From Neobacillus terrae (GTDB lineage: Bacteria; Bacillota; Bacilli; Bacillales; Cytobacillaceae): a stretch of 64,000 nucleotides of DNA. The first letter of the stretch is position 1. Every line of letters begins with the position of its first letter. The notes beneath the pieces were generated by a model that saw only the letters and a list, made by a program, of their open reading frames with translations, had not been told where the DNA came from and made no database searches. This document shows, one piece after another, positions 16,165-25,072 of the stretch. The DNA is taken from positions 49,173-113,172 of the forward strand of contig NZ_JAAOEO010000014.1 of assembly GCF_011393025.1 (NCBI RefSeq), given 5' to 3'. The position numbers and the translations under genes are program-made.

Positions 16165-17822
16165 TTTTTCACCTTTGCTATATCAAAATAAATTTCTGTC
16201 CCAGGGGACAAACGTTTAATTAGCAGACCCTCACCATATATAAGCTTGACCCTCTGATGTACATTGTACAAACCAATTTGTTTGGCTGGGACATTGTCAT
16301 GGTAAAGATTCTCTACGACTTCTTTATCGATGCCGGCTCCTGTATCCATAACACTTATACGAACCTTATCACTCAAATCCTTAACGGCAATTGTAACGGT
16401 CCCTGGCCCTTTTGTTTTTAGTATCCCATGGTTTATCGCGTTTTCAACGAGTGGCTGGATAAGCAGGCTGGGAATAGATATATCCACTTTATCAATGTCA
16501 TAGATAACCTGAAGACGGTTGCCAAATCTGGCTTTTTCAATTTCAACATAATCACGAACCTGCTCAAGCGCCTGATTTATAGGTAATAACTCATCATTTA
16601 CTTCAAGATTAAACCGCATAAAGCCAGAAAGGTTGTGAATCAGCTCCCTTGCTTTTTCCGGTTCCTTTCGAGTCGTTGATGCAATAGCATTTAGGGCATT
16701 GAACAAAAAATGAGGATTAATTCTAGTCTGGAGCGCCTTCATTTCTGCTTTGTTGGCGGCTTCTTTAATTTGTTCTATACGGGATACCTCCATAAGGGTT
16801 GAAACCATTTGAGAAAGACCGATCGCCATTGTTTTAAGCGGATAAGTCATTTTGGATGCTTTTCGATAAAATACCTTTAGGGTGCCTGTTACTTCTCCTC
16901 TTTCCTCAAAGGGCATAATGAGCAGATATTCCATTTGCGGTGTATTTTGATCAGCTACCTTGTTACTAATAGTGATTTTACCGGTGCGAATCGCTTCCTT
17001 TGTTAAATCGCTGATGATTTCTTCGCCGATTTTGTATCTTTCCTCTCCATATCCTACATATGCCAGTACATTTCGTGTATCCGTTATTGCAACAGCATCA
17101 GCCTTGATATCCTCTTTTATGATGGTGCAAATCTTTTTAAGTGATTCTGGATTAACAGAACGAAAATAAGGAAGTGTTTTATTGGCGATTTCCAAGGCTA
17201 ATTTTGCCTGCCTTGCCGCAATCACTTCTTTTTCGTTTTCCACACTCATGACAAGCAAGACGATCAATCCGACACTCAGTTCGCCTGCAATCATGGGAAA
17301 AGCGATTTTTGAAACAATATCTAAACCTAATTTATAGGGTTCCGCAAAAGCAAGAATGAGAAGCATAGTCATGATTTCACATATCATGCCTGCAGCAATT
17401 CCATATACCCAACGAAGTGACTTTTTTACTCTGCGGTTAATATATCCCGAAACAATCCCTGCAAGTATGCTCGTAATCAAGCAAGGTACAGATGTAATTC
17501 CGCCAATATCAATTAGATAACGGTGAACTCCTGATACTAACCCGGTTATAATTCCTACCCAGGGCCCGAACAAAATTCCGCCGGATATAACCGCGACGAT
17601 CCTTACATTTACAAGAGAGCCTTCTACGTTTATCCCTGAGTATGTCCCAAAGATGGCAAACGCGCAAAAAATGATGGTCATAATGCTTAGTTCAATAGGA
17701 GAAAGCCTATCTTTTTGAAATGATTCCTTAAAACGTGGAATCCTTATCATAAAAAACAGACAGATAAATAAGAGCGCTGCCCGTTCAAATAAGTGAATCA
17801 ACATTTCTAGTGAAGTATTCAT
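16161..17822 (-). CDS. LytS-family sensor histidine kinase
   Basis: Domain order: six or so membrane helices of the 5TM-5TMR_LYT type (residues 1-200, with GTYSGINVEGSLVNVR and GLVSGVHRYLIDIGG), a GAF domain (about 215-350), a His_kinase domain with the phospho-acceptor motif TRINPHFLFNALNAIA (about 370-385), and an HATPase with IQPLVENAINHGI and DTGAGI. The length of 553 fits. Kinases of this class sense small carboxylates such as pyruvate or cell-envelope state. The response regulator overlaps its stop codon. Transport gene next door supports a nutrient-sensing role. Confidence 0.92.
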   Translation of the reverse strand: MNTSLEMLIHLFERAALLFICLFFMIRIPRFKESFQKDRLSPIELSIMTIIFCAFAIFGTYSGINVEGSLVNVRIVAVISGGILFGPWVGIITGLVSGVHRYLIDIGGITSVPCLITSILAGIVSGYINRRVKKSLRWVYGIAAGMICEIMTMLLILAFAEPYKLGLDIVSKIAFPMIAGELSVGLIVLLVMSVENEKEVIAARQAKLALEIANKTLPYFRSVNPESLKKICTIIKEDIKADAVAITDTRNVLAYVGYGEERYKIGEEIISDLTKEAIRTGKITISNKVADQNTPQMEYLLIMPFEERGEVTGTLKVFYRKASKMTYPLKTMAIGLSQMVSTLMEVSRIEQIKEAANKAEMKALQTRINPHFLFNALNAIASTTRKEPEKARELIHNLSGFMRFNLEVNDELLPINQALEQVRDYVEIEKARFGNRLQVIYDIDKVDISIPSLLIQPLVENAINHGILKTKGPGTVTIAVKDLSDKVRISVMDTGAGIDKEVVENLYHDNVPAKQIGLYNVHQRVKLIYGEGLLIKRLSPGTEIYFDIAKVKK

Positions 17823-17969
17823 CTAAAGTCCCTTCCTGCACCTATATGAAGTTTATACAAACTTTTCTTATTTTAGCAGAAACACAAAAAGTATTCAGCG
17901 ATAGAGTACAGAAATATTTTGTTAAGCCCCGAATCAATAATTTGTTTTTATTTAAAAAAGAGGAGTAAT

Positions 17970-18002
17970 ATTATGTTAGTTGTAACTTACAACTAACATA
18001 AT
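17970..18002. repeat. Perfect 33-bp palindrome upstream of cfa (candidate operator)
   Basis: Two 16-base arms (ATTATGTTAGTTGTAA and its exact reverse complement) surround a single C. The palindrome ends exactly at the predicted -35 box of cfa. Such size and perfection fit an operator for a dimeric or tetrameric repressor (for example TetR or MarR type), though no regulator gene of that kind is adjacent. A 7-codon frame with AGGAG upstream (ATG at 17972) lies within it, probably by chance. Confidence 0.75.
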
Positions 18003-18030
18003 TGTGTATCATTTGATGCAAACTTATAAT
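18002..18030 (+). promoter_or_regulatory. Sigma-A-like promoter of cfa
   Basis: TTGTGT (18002-18007), a 17-base spacer and a perfect TATAAT (18025-18030). The expected transcript start is about 75 bases before the GTG start of cfa. The palindrome touches the -35 box, so a bound protein would hinder RNA polymerase. Confidence 0.6.
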
Positions 18031-18112
18031 TGACAATATATAAACCTTTTTTTCCTTATATCCTTTTTTAGGAATTATAGAGTTACCTATAACAATATCG
18101 AGGTGTATTTAA

Positions 18113-19285
18113 GTGATTGATAAACTATTTTATAAAAATATGTTAAAAAATACTTTCTCCGATCCTATTGAGATTATTTTCTGGGATGGTGATAAAGTTC
18201 AATATGGGAATGGTGAGCCTCAGTTTAAGCTTACATTCCATGATCCTATTCCTAAAGGAGATCTAATTCAAAATCCTTCCATTACATTTGGTGAAGCCTA
18301 TATGGATGGAGTGATCGACGTAGAGGGAGATTTACAAAAACTTGTATCTTCCATGTACAAAAGTCAGGAAAGCTTTCTATCAAATAGTAAGCTTTACGCA
18401 CATTTATTGAAAAAGATTTCGAACAATACTAAACGAAGTAAAGAAAATGTTGCCTTCCACTATGATATTGGAAATGATTTTTACAAGCTATGGCTGGACG
18501 AAACCATGACCTATTCCTGCGGGTATTTTAATACCCCTGAAGACTCTCTTAAAACTGCACAGCAAAATAAAGTAGCTCATATTTTAAAAAAGCTGAACCT
18601 TAAGGAAGGCCAATCTTTACTCGATATTGGCTGCGGCTGGGGTGAACTAATTATAACCGCAGCTAAAAATTATGGAGTGAATGCTACAGGAATTACTTTA
18701 TCAGAGGAACAGTATGAGCAGGTTAAAGCACGAATAAGTCTAGAAAATCTTGAGGATAAAGTCGAGGTTCAGTTAATTGATTACCGGGAATTAAAGAAAA
18801 GGAAATTTGACCGCATTGTTAGTGTGGGTATGCTGGAGCATGTTGGTAAAGATCATTTACAGGAATATTTTCAAAAGGTAAATGAACTATTATTTGATGG
18901 CGGTTTGTCTGTACTTCATACTATTTCCTCCCCACAGGATGGCGGATCGAATGCCTGGATTGATAAATATATTTTCCCCGGTGGGTACATTCCTTCAGTA
19001 AGTGAACTTGTAGGTCATATAACAGATGAAAAATTCTATTTAATTGATCTGGAAAGCCTGAGAAGACACTATGCAAAGACATTGGAAAAGTGGGCTCAGA
19101 ACTTTGAAAATGTTCTTAAAGAAGTAAGAAAGACAAAAGATGAACGTTTTATCCGTATGTGGAGATTGTATCTAAATGCTTGTGCAGCCTCCTTTGAAAC
19201 AGGAAACATAGATTTATCTCAATTTATTTTTACAAAAGGCACTAATGATTCTATCCCTTGGACCCGGGAATATATGTATAAATAA
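18113..19285 (+). CDS. cfa: Cyclopropane-fatty-acyl-phospholipid synthase family methyltransferase
   Basis: The 390-residue protein has the two-part layout of Cfa enzymes: an N-terminal lipid-binding domain (1-110; ITFGEAYMDGVIDVEGDL) and a SAM-dependent methyltransferase domain. Typical motifs are VAFHYDIGNDFYKLWLDE, MTYSCGYF, the SAM site SLLDIGCGWGELI (about 165) and VGMLEHVGKDHL (about 240), followed by FPGGYIPS. It transfers a methylene group from SAM to unsaturated fatty acids in membrane phospholipids, usually during stress or stationary phase. Start is GTG, with GAGGTG upstream. The gene is monocistronic with its own promoter, a large palindromic operator and a strong terminator. Confidence 0.93.
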   Translation: MIDKLFYKNMLKNTFSDPIEIIFWDGDKVQYGNGEPQFKLTFHDPIPKGDLIQNPSITFGEAYMDGVIDVEGDLQKLVSSMYKSQESFLSNSKLYAHLLKKISNNTKRSKENVAFHYDIGNDFYKLWLDETMTYSCGYFNTPEDSLKTAQQNKVAHILKKLNLKEGQSLLDIGCGWGELIITAAKNYGVNATGITLSEEQYEQVKARISLENLEDKVEVQLIDYRELKKRKFDRIVSVGMLEHVGKDHLQEYFQKVNELLFDGGLSVLHTISSPQDGGSNAWIDKYIFPGGYIPSVSELVGHITDEKFYLIDLESLRRHYAKTLEKWAQNFENVLKEVRKTKDERFIRMWRLYLNACAASFETGNIDLSQFIFTKGTNDSIPWTREYMYK

Positions 19286-19312
19286 AAGTAAAGCCCCTGC
19301 TGAAACAAAGTA

Positions 19313-19346
19313 AAAAAGAAAGTGCTTTTGCACTTTCTTTTTTTGT
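19313..19346 (+). terminator. Terminator of cfa
   Basis: AAAGAAAGTGC and GCACTTTCTTT with loop TTTT, followed by TTTTTG. A near-perfect intrinsic terminator. Confidence 0.9.
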
Positions 19347-19376
19347 CATTCTAATCAGAAGAAATTGCTTATCAGC

Positions 19377-19556
19377 TCATCCTTTAGTTTCAACAAGGCT
19401 ATCTGTTAAGTTACCTTGTTCATTAAATTTCCCCTTAGGATTTATGATTTGTACAATCGGTCTGCTCAATCGACTTCAAGAACATTGATTATAATAATTT
19501 TCCCCTAAGCTTCCGGAGATTCCAACAACATGTTTTTCCTGATTTAACGGAGCCAA
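19377..19556 (-). pseudogene. Internally deleted NAD(P)H-dependent FMN reductase remnant
   Basis: On the minus strand a TTG start behind AGGAGAG begins a frame reading LNQEKHVVGISGSLGENYYN, very like the N-terminus of flavodoxin-fold FMN reductases (phosphate-binding loop GISGSLR). After a frame change the next readable part is RPIVQIINPKGKFNEQGNL followed by TDSLVETKG, which resembles the C-terminal end of the same family. Roughly 120 residues between are missing. As with the EEP remnant, only the two ends are kept. The product would not bind flavin. Confidence 0.55.
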
Positions 19557-19602
19557 ATTACAACTCTCCTTTTTGGGATTAAGTCTAAATTGCTCTTATT
19601 TG

Positions 19603-20604
19603 TTATTTACCTTCTACTGCTTCTTTTAATATTTGATAGGAACGTTTTTGTTTGTCAGGATCATAAATATAAGATACCGCCATAAGTTCATCAACATTAT
19701 ACTTTTCCTGAAAACTGCTGAGCTGTTCTCTAATTGAATCCTTATCTCCCAGTAAGGTTACACTGGACATCGATTTTGCCATTTCTTTCTCTGGCAGACT
19801 CCATAAAGAATCCATGTCTTCTACCGGCGGACTTAATGGGTTTTGAGAACCCCGAACAACGTTAAGGAAAAATTGCTGCATTGTAGTTGATTCGTACTTT
19901 GCTTCTTCAACACTTTCCGCTGCTATAACGTTTAGGCAAACAATCATATAAGGAGAGTCCAGATATTCAGATGGCTGGAACCTGCTGCGATAGATGGAAA
20001 TAGCTTCTTCCATGTACCTTGGTGCAAAGTGTGACGCAAATACATAAGGCAACCCCAGCTTAGCTGCCAAATAAGCAGAATCGGTCGATGAGCCGAGGAT
20101 ATATAGAGGAACGTTCGTCTCAACCCCTGGATATGCTTTTACATAACTTTGCCTCTCTGCAGCCCCGAAATACGTAAGTAATGCTTTAACATCTTCAGGG
20201 AAGGTATAGACGGAATCATTTTGTGATCTTCTTAATGCATTAGCTGTCATCATATCTGTCCCAGGTGCCCGGCCAAGACCTAAATCCAATCGATTTGGAT
20301 ATATGGTTGCCATTGTTCCAAATTGTTCAGCAACCACTAAAGGAGAATGGTTAGGCAGCATAATTCCTCCGGAACCAACACGTATTTTTTCAGTGTGCTC
20401 CAGGACGTGTTTAATTAAGATTGAAGTAGCTGAACTCACAAGAGTAGGCGTATTATGATGTTCCGCCACCCAATAGCGATTATATCCCATTTTTTCAGTC
20501 GCCTGCGCCAAATCAACCATTGCTTCAATGGCTTCTTTAGGTCCCTGCCCTTTACGGATAGGAGCTAGATTTAAGACTGATACAGGTATTTGTATATTAG
20601 ACAT
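19603..20604 (-). CDS. LLM-class flavin-dependent oxidoreductase
   Basis: The bacterial-luciferase-like TIM barrel is shown by SVLNLAPIRKG at the N-terminus, GYNRYWVAEHHN (about 40-50), IRVGSGGIMLPNHSPLVVAEQFG and the loop DLGLGRAPGTD. The C-terminal half contains LGSSTDSAYLAAKLGLPYVFASHFAP. About 333 residues is normal. Enzymes of this group use reduced flavin and oxygen; the substrate is unknown. ATG 20604 is chosen because AAAGGA stands 9 bases ahead. The neighbouring remnant of an FMN reductase on the same strand might once have supplied reduced flavin. A related paralogue lies at 47592-48590. Confidence 0.9.
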   Translation of the reverse strand: MSNIQIPVSVLNLAPIRKGQGPKEAIEAMVDLAQATEKMGYNRYWVAEHHNTPTLVSSATSILIKHVLEHTEKIRVGSGGIMLPNHSPLVVAEQFGTMATIYPNRLDLGLGRAPGTDMMTANALRRSQNDSVYTFPEDVKALLTYFGAAERQSYVKAYPGVETNVPLYILGSSTDSAYLAAKLGLPYVFASHFAPRYMEEAISIYRSRFQPSEYLDSPYMIVCLNVIAAESVEEAKYESTTMQQFFLNVVRGSQNPLSPPVEDMDSLWSLPEKEMAKSMSSVTLLGDKDSIREQLSSFQEKYNVDELMAVSYIYDPDKQKRSYQILKEAVEGK

Positions 20605-20821
20605 TGAATTTGTCCTTTCTTGATGAAGTATCATATTAATAGTAACAATAAGAGCAAAGTAAAAAAACTGAATTGCTTATCGGATCTTGCATATATTTAA
20701 CACCCAATTTTATATTTCGCTTCTCATTCAAATAAATGAAAAAAATAGAAGTCTGAAAAAATGCTGATATCTGTAACTTTTTTAATTACATTTTGATAAT
20801 GCGAAGTTCAACAATCTGTTT

Positions 20822-20956
20822 TTATATACCCCACTGTCTGGCAACTTGTTCTTCTGCTAGAAGCCTGATTTTCTCCCAGCTCATTTCTTTATTGACGATT
20901 ACATTGGTTTGATAATTTTTATTTTTATAATTTACCGTTACAATGACTTCTACCAT
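20822..20956 (-). CDS. BA3454-family small stress response protein (44 aa)
   Basis: ATG at 20954-20956 with AAGGAGG about 10 bases upstream. The 44-residue product MVEVIVTVNYKNKNYQTNV followed by a short helix ending EEQVARQW matches the small BA3454 family known from Bacillus stress regulons. It lies just downstream of spx on the same strand, 41 bases after it, consistent with a shared stress transcript. Biochemical function is not known. Confidence 0.75.
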   Translation of the reverse strand: MVEVIVTVNYKNKNYQTNVIVNKEMSWEKIRLLAEEQVARQWGI

Positions 20957-20997
20957 TCTCTCTCCTCCTTACCAAAAGGCTATGATGAACCTTTATT

Positions 20998-21393
20998 TTA
21001 ATTTGCTAAAGCTGACTGTTCTATGCTAATAAATGTACGAAGTCTGCGAGGTAAAAAACTGCGTATTTCTTCCTCGTTATAACCAACCTGTAATCTTTTC
21101 TCATCCTGAATAATAGGCCGTCTAAGCATAGTAGGATGATTCATTAATAACTTATATAACTCCTGGAGCGGAAGTGCATCAAGGTCTACATTTAACTCCT
21201 GAAACGTTTTTGATTTTGTAGAAATGATTTCATCAGTACCCTCTTCTGTCATACGAAGAATAGATTTAATTTCATTAACGGTAAGTGGTTCAGATAATAT
21301 ATTCCTTTCAATGTAATCAATTTGATTTTCTTCAAGCCAGGCTTTTGCTTTTCGGCAAGAAGTGCAGCTTGGTGTTGTGTATAGGTTTACCAT
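20998..21393 (-). CDS. spx: Spx-family redox-sensing transcriptional regulator
   Basis: The 131 residues have the ArsC-like fold with the CxxC redox switch at Cys10-Cys13 (YTTPSCTSCRKAKAWL), then RNILSEPLTVNEIKSIL, TEEGTDEIISTKSK and the typical RPIIQDEKRLQVGYNEEEIR. Spx binds the RNA polymerase alpha C-terminal domain and, when oxidised, activates thioredoxin and other thiol-repair genes. The match is close to Spx proper along its length, apart from a diverged C-terminal tail. This locus lacks the usual opp or mecA neighbours, so it may be a second copy. It is followed by the BA3454-type gene. Confidence 0.9.
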   Translation of the reverse strand: MVNLYTTPSCTSCRKAKAWLEENQIDYIERNILSEPLTVNEIKSILRMTEEGTDEIISTKSKTFQELNVDLDALPLQELYKLLMNHPTMLRRPIIQDEKRLQVGYNEEEIRSFLPRRLRTFISIEQSALAN

Positions 21394-21548
21394 TTTTCAA
21401 CACACTCCATTGGGAAGTTTTTAAAATCATTAAATAGAAATTTCTCTTGATTGGCATAATATTTTTTTCAAGATTAAAGAAATAAATTAACATCAACTAT
21501 AAATGTTATAAAAAAATATACAGTTAGCAGCCAAAAATACCAGTAATT

Positions 21549-21971
21549 CTATTCAAGGCTTTTTATTCTCTCAAGTACGCTGCTTATTGTAATTTCATTT
21601 AAATAAGATTGCAGATGCATTTCAGACTCATAAAAAATTTGGTCCATTACATTCTGAGCATTGGAAGAAATAATGCATTTTTGATCAGGGTCACCTGTAC
21701 ACCAGTTTGGTTTCAGGGATCCAGTAGAAATGGCAAGATATATTTGGGATAAGGTTGTTTTTTCCGGATTGCAATTTAAAATATAGCCCCCGCCTATTCC
21801 TTCCTTCGTCCTTACAAAGCCTTTTTTGCGTAAGGCACTCATCACCTTACGAACCCTGGCAGGATTTGTACACACGTTTTCTGCAATAGTGTCACTATTA
21901 GCCATATGATCAGGTAAGTTAGCTAATAAAACAAGACTATGTGAAGCAATCACAAAATCACTGTTCATCTT
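21549..21971 (-). CDS. Rrf2-family transcriptional regulator
   Basis: Winged-helix N-terminus with NSDTIAENVCTNPARVRKVMSAL (recognition helix), KKGFVRTKEGIGGGY (wing), then a dimerisation helix. The 140-residue size fits. Two cysteines near residues 100-110 (WCTGDPDQKC) could sense redox state; the canonical three-Cys Fe-S cluster set is not evident, so it resembles the YwnA class. I chose ATG 21971 rather than 21995 because the first lacks any binding site, but the site in front of 21971 is also weak. It stands between spx and an aldehyde dehydrogenase gene and may control one of these. Confidence 0.85.
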   Translation of the reverse strand, partial: KMNSDFVIASHSLVLLANLPDHMANSDTIAENVCTNPARVRKVMSALRKKGFVRTKEGIGGGYILNCNPEKTTLSQIYLAISTGSLKPNWCTGDPDQKCIISSNAQNVMDQIFYESEMHLQSYLNEITISSVLERIKSLE

Positions 21972-22051
21972 TTCTTCAAATCCTTCCCAGTTCATACTGT
22001 AACTTTAATATATACAGTTAAAAATGTCAATGGTTAATCAATAAAAAAGAA

Positions 22052-22083
22052 AAAAAGGGTTCTGTCAAAATGAACCCTTTATT
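22052..22083 (-). terminator. Terminator after the aldehyde dehydrogenase pseudogene
   Basis: AAGGGTTC and GAACCCTT with a nine-base loop; on the minus strand followed by TTTTTTCTTTTTT. Confidence 0.85.
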
Positions 22084-22104
22084 AATAAACGTGCAGAGTA
22101 TAAT

Positions 22105-23597
22105 CTACTCAGGAATATAAGGAAGTTCTAGATTTTTTGGTATATTAATGACATGTATTTCTACGTAGGATTTTAATCCTTCTTTACCGTATTCCCGGCC
22201 AACTCCAGATTGTTTCACCCCGCCAAATGGGAATCGAACATCAACCCCCTGAATGGCAGCCGTATTAATCATTGTTGTGCCAGCCTCAATTCTGCGGGCA
22301 ACGCTAATTGCCTGCTCCTCTTCACCCCAAACCGAACTTGTCAGACCATAGATGCTCTCATTATGCAATTGAATGACCTGTTCTTCATCATCAAAAGGAA
22401 GAATGGGGACAGTCGGGCCAAATTGCTCTTCTACAACGATAGGATCGTGATAATCTGCACCCAAAACTAAAGTTGGCTGAAGGAAATAGCCATTGTCCAT
22501 TAGCTCTGGATTCAGTATTTTTCCGAGCTTAATAATTGTTGCTCCCTTGCTTTCTGCGTCATCTACCAGGCTTTTGACATATTTCACCTGATTTCTATTG
22601 TTAACTGGTCCTACGGTTATATTAGGATTAAACGGATCTCCTACTCGAATCCAATTATTAGCTGCTTCAATATATTTCTCTACAAATTTATCATATATCG
22701 AACGGTGAACATAAACTCGCTTGGCAATCATACAAATTTGTCCAGCAGTCAAAAAGTTTGAAATAACCATCCTGCGCAGTGCCCGGCTGTCGTTAACGTT
22801 GAAGCTTGGAAGCACAATAGCGGCATCGTTACCGCCAAGCTCCAGTGTCATCTTCTTAATGGTATCAGAAGCAGCCTTCATAATACTCTTGGCTGTTTTT
22901 GTCCCGCCTGTAAAAGCAATTTTCACTACTTTTGGATTGGACGTCAGCTCCACTCCTACATCCGCTTCTCCGTGAACCAGGTTGAGGACTCCGGGCGGAA
23001 ATTCAGATGCTATAATTTCAACCACTCTGCTGACAGCAAGAGGTGCGAATGGACTTGGCTTAAGTACCATCGTATTACCGGTTAATAGAGCAGGAGCAAT
23101 TTTTATTGTTGATAAAGAAATTGGATAATTCCAAGGTGTAATAGCTGAGACGACACCTACGGGGTCAAAGGTAATAATGGTTCTTCCATTATCATGCTCA
23201 ATTTCCTGTTTTTCTGTTACTTCCTTTACTACACTGCAGGCATATTCCATCCACATGATTGAAACTGCAATTTCTCCCTCGGAATCATAAAGTGCTTTTC
23301 CATGTTCCCGCGATAACAACCTGGCAATTTCAGACGTTGAGTCCTTCAGCTTTTGAATTGCACGACGCATCCTCTCAATCCGGTCATCAACTGACCCCAT
23401 GCCCACTTGTCAAAGGCGTTAAACGCTGCTTCAATAGCTCTTATGGCTTCTTCCTTTGTGTTTACTGGTGCATATCCTACTATTTCATCAGGGTGTGTTG
23501 GGTTTTCGCGGGCAAAATTTTTCTCTGTCGGTACTTTCTCTCCGTTAATAATTGCATGTATCTTAATTGGTTCATTTGCCACAAATTTTACCTCCAA
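22105..23597 (-). pseudogene. Aldehyde dehydrogenase family gene with one frameshift
   Basis: The N-terminal part (23346-23597) reads INGEKVPTEKNFARENPTHP and ends near FDKWAWG. The rest (22105-23400) continues as SVDDRIERMRRAIQKL. Adding one base to the GGGG at about 23396-23399 joins both into a protein of about 485-490 residues, normal for this superfamily. Catalytic elements are intact: LELGGNDAAIV with the general-base Glu, and TAGQICMIAKRVYV with the nucleophilic Cys. The only lesion seen is this indel in a G run, so either it is a young pseudogene or a sequencing error. The gene has its own terminator. Confidence 0.85.
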
Positions 23598-23823
23598 ATG
23601 TTTTTTATCATTTTAGTATGAAGAGCTATGCCGTAAGATATGCAGAGTTCAATATATAAACCATTTAAGAATAGTAATAATCTATGTTTGAAGAATGTTC
23701 ATATGAGATAATTTAAACTTGTGTCCAAAAACTAAATTACTTTATCACTTTTTATTTTTTAAAAATTTCGTTATTATAATATTTAGTGAACCGAAATATT
23801 AAAAAGAAAGAAGTGTTCATCCA

Positions 23824-25041
23824 TTGAATTTACAGGAAAACGGCCGGCGAAATTTAATCATAATGTGGTTCGCCAACTTCTTCATTGGCGGAAGCATGAC
23901 GATGGTCATGCCGTTTATTTCGTTGTATATTGAGTCCTTCGGTAAATTTTCCGAAACATATGTTCAGCATTGGTCCGGCCTAACATTTGCAGTAACCTTC
24001 GTTTCAGCATTTATTTTTTCACCTGTTTGGGGAAAAATCGGTGATCTTTATGGAAGGAAAAAAATCCTGATTATTTCCGGAATTGGTATGGGAGTATCCA
24101 TTCTATTAATGGGATTTGTGAATTCGGTATGGGAATTATTCTTCCTCCGCTTTTTCATGGGCTTTTTCTCTGGCTTTATCCCTATGTCACAGGCTTTTAT
24201 TTCTACACAAACTCCAAAGGAAAATGCCGGCCGTGTCCTTGGGACTCTTCAGACCGGAAGTATAACCGGCTCATTATTGGGCCCCATGCTTGGCGGCATC
24301 CTTGCTGATTCACTTGGCTATTCAACAACGTTTAAATGGACCTCCATTTCTATTTTTATTTCCGCACTTCTTGTATTTGCTACTAGGGAATACAGAATAA
24401 GTGCCACCCAGGGAACTAAATCACATTATTCTAGCAGAGAAGTGGTATCCCTTATTCTAAAAAATCCGATTCTTTTAACAGTCTTGTTAATATCTGCTCT
24501 CGTTCAGGTAGCACACTTTAGTATACAGCCTATTCTGTCACTATTTGTAAGTAATCTTCACGGAAAAACAAATGTCGCGTTTTATTCCGGAATTGCCTTT
24601 TCTGCAGCCGGTCTGGGCAATCTAATTATGTCCAGAAATTGGGGCAAAATCGCAGATAAGTATGGCTACATTAAAATTCTGATCATCCTACTTTTTTTGG
24701 CGGGGCTCGTTTACCTGCCAGGTGCTGCAGTCACTGAGTTTTGGCAGCTGGTTGTTATCCGCTTCGCTCTTGGTATAACAATTGGAGGGATTATTCCTGT
24801 TCGGATAGCATACATCCGCCAGGAGGCACCCATTGCCATGCAGGGCGAAGTATTAGGATATAATACTAGCCTCCGCTTTTTGGGTAATATTTTTGGCCCC
24901 ATGCTTGGCGGTTTTGTTTCAGGCTATTTCGGTTTCTCGGCTGTCTTTTATAGCACAAGTGGTTTATTGATTCTTAGCGGGATCATTTTATTGTTATCGA
25001 AGTTTAAAAATCCTAAAGTATCTAAGCACTCAGCAGCATAA
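23824..25041 (+). CDS. MFS multidrug efflux transporter (MdtG/NorA-like)
   Basis: 405 residues, 12 predicted helices. DHA1-type signatures are PFISLYIESFG in helix 1, the loop GKIGDLYGRKK (about 75-85), RFFMGFFSGFIPMSQAFI (helix 4-5), and the drug-pump motif GSLLGPMLGGILAD (about 152-165), repeated in the second half as GNIFGPMLGGFVSG. It presumably exports hydrophobic compounds in exchange for protons. The frame starts with TTG at 23824; the only binding site (GAAAGAAG) is rather far away, so the start is uncertain. It is divergent from the aldehyde dehydrogenase and shares a terminator with the convergent SDR gene. Confidence 0.9.
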   Translation: MNLQENGRRNLIIMWFANFFIGGSMTMVMPFISLYIESFGKFSETYVQHWSGLTFAVTFVSAFIFSPVWGKIGDLYGRKKILIISGIGMGVSILLMGFVNSVWELFFLRFFMGFFSGFIPMSQAFISTQTPKENAGRVLGTLQTGSITGSLLGPMLGGILADSLGYSTTFKWTSISIFISALLVFATREYRISATQGTKSHYSSREVVSLILKNPILLTVLLISALVQVAHFSIQPILSLFVSNLHGKTNVAFYSGIAFSAAGLGNLIMSRNWGKIADKYGYIKILIILLFLAGLVYLPGAAVTEFWQLVVIRFALGITIGGIIPVRIAYIRQEAPIAMQGEVLGYNTSLRFLGNIFGPMLGGFVSGYFGFSAVFYSTSGLLILSGIILLLSKFKNPKVSKHSAA

Positions 25042-25072
25042 ACAAAAAGACCCGTGAGGATCTTTTTGTTTA
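25041..25072. terminator. Bidirectional terminator between MFS and SDR genes
   Basis: AACAAAAAGACCC and a matching GGATCTTTTTGTT arm with GTGA loop (one wobble), with A-rich and T-rich ends on both strands. The minus-strand end overlaps the SDR stop codon. Confidence 0.85.

Noticed and set aside
17972..17995. Seven-codon leader peptide inside the palindrome
   Set aside because: The frame is fixed by the palindrome itself and has no regulatory codon pattern; chance is more likely.
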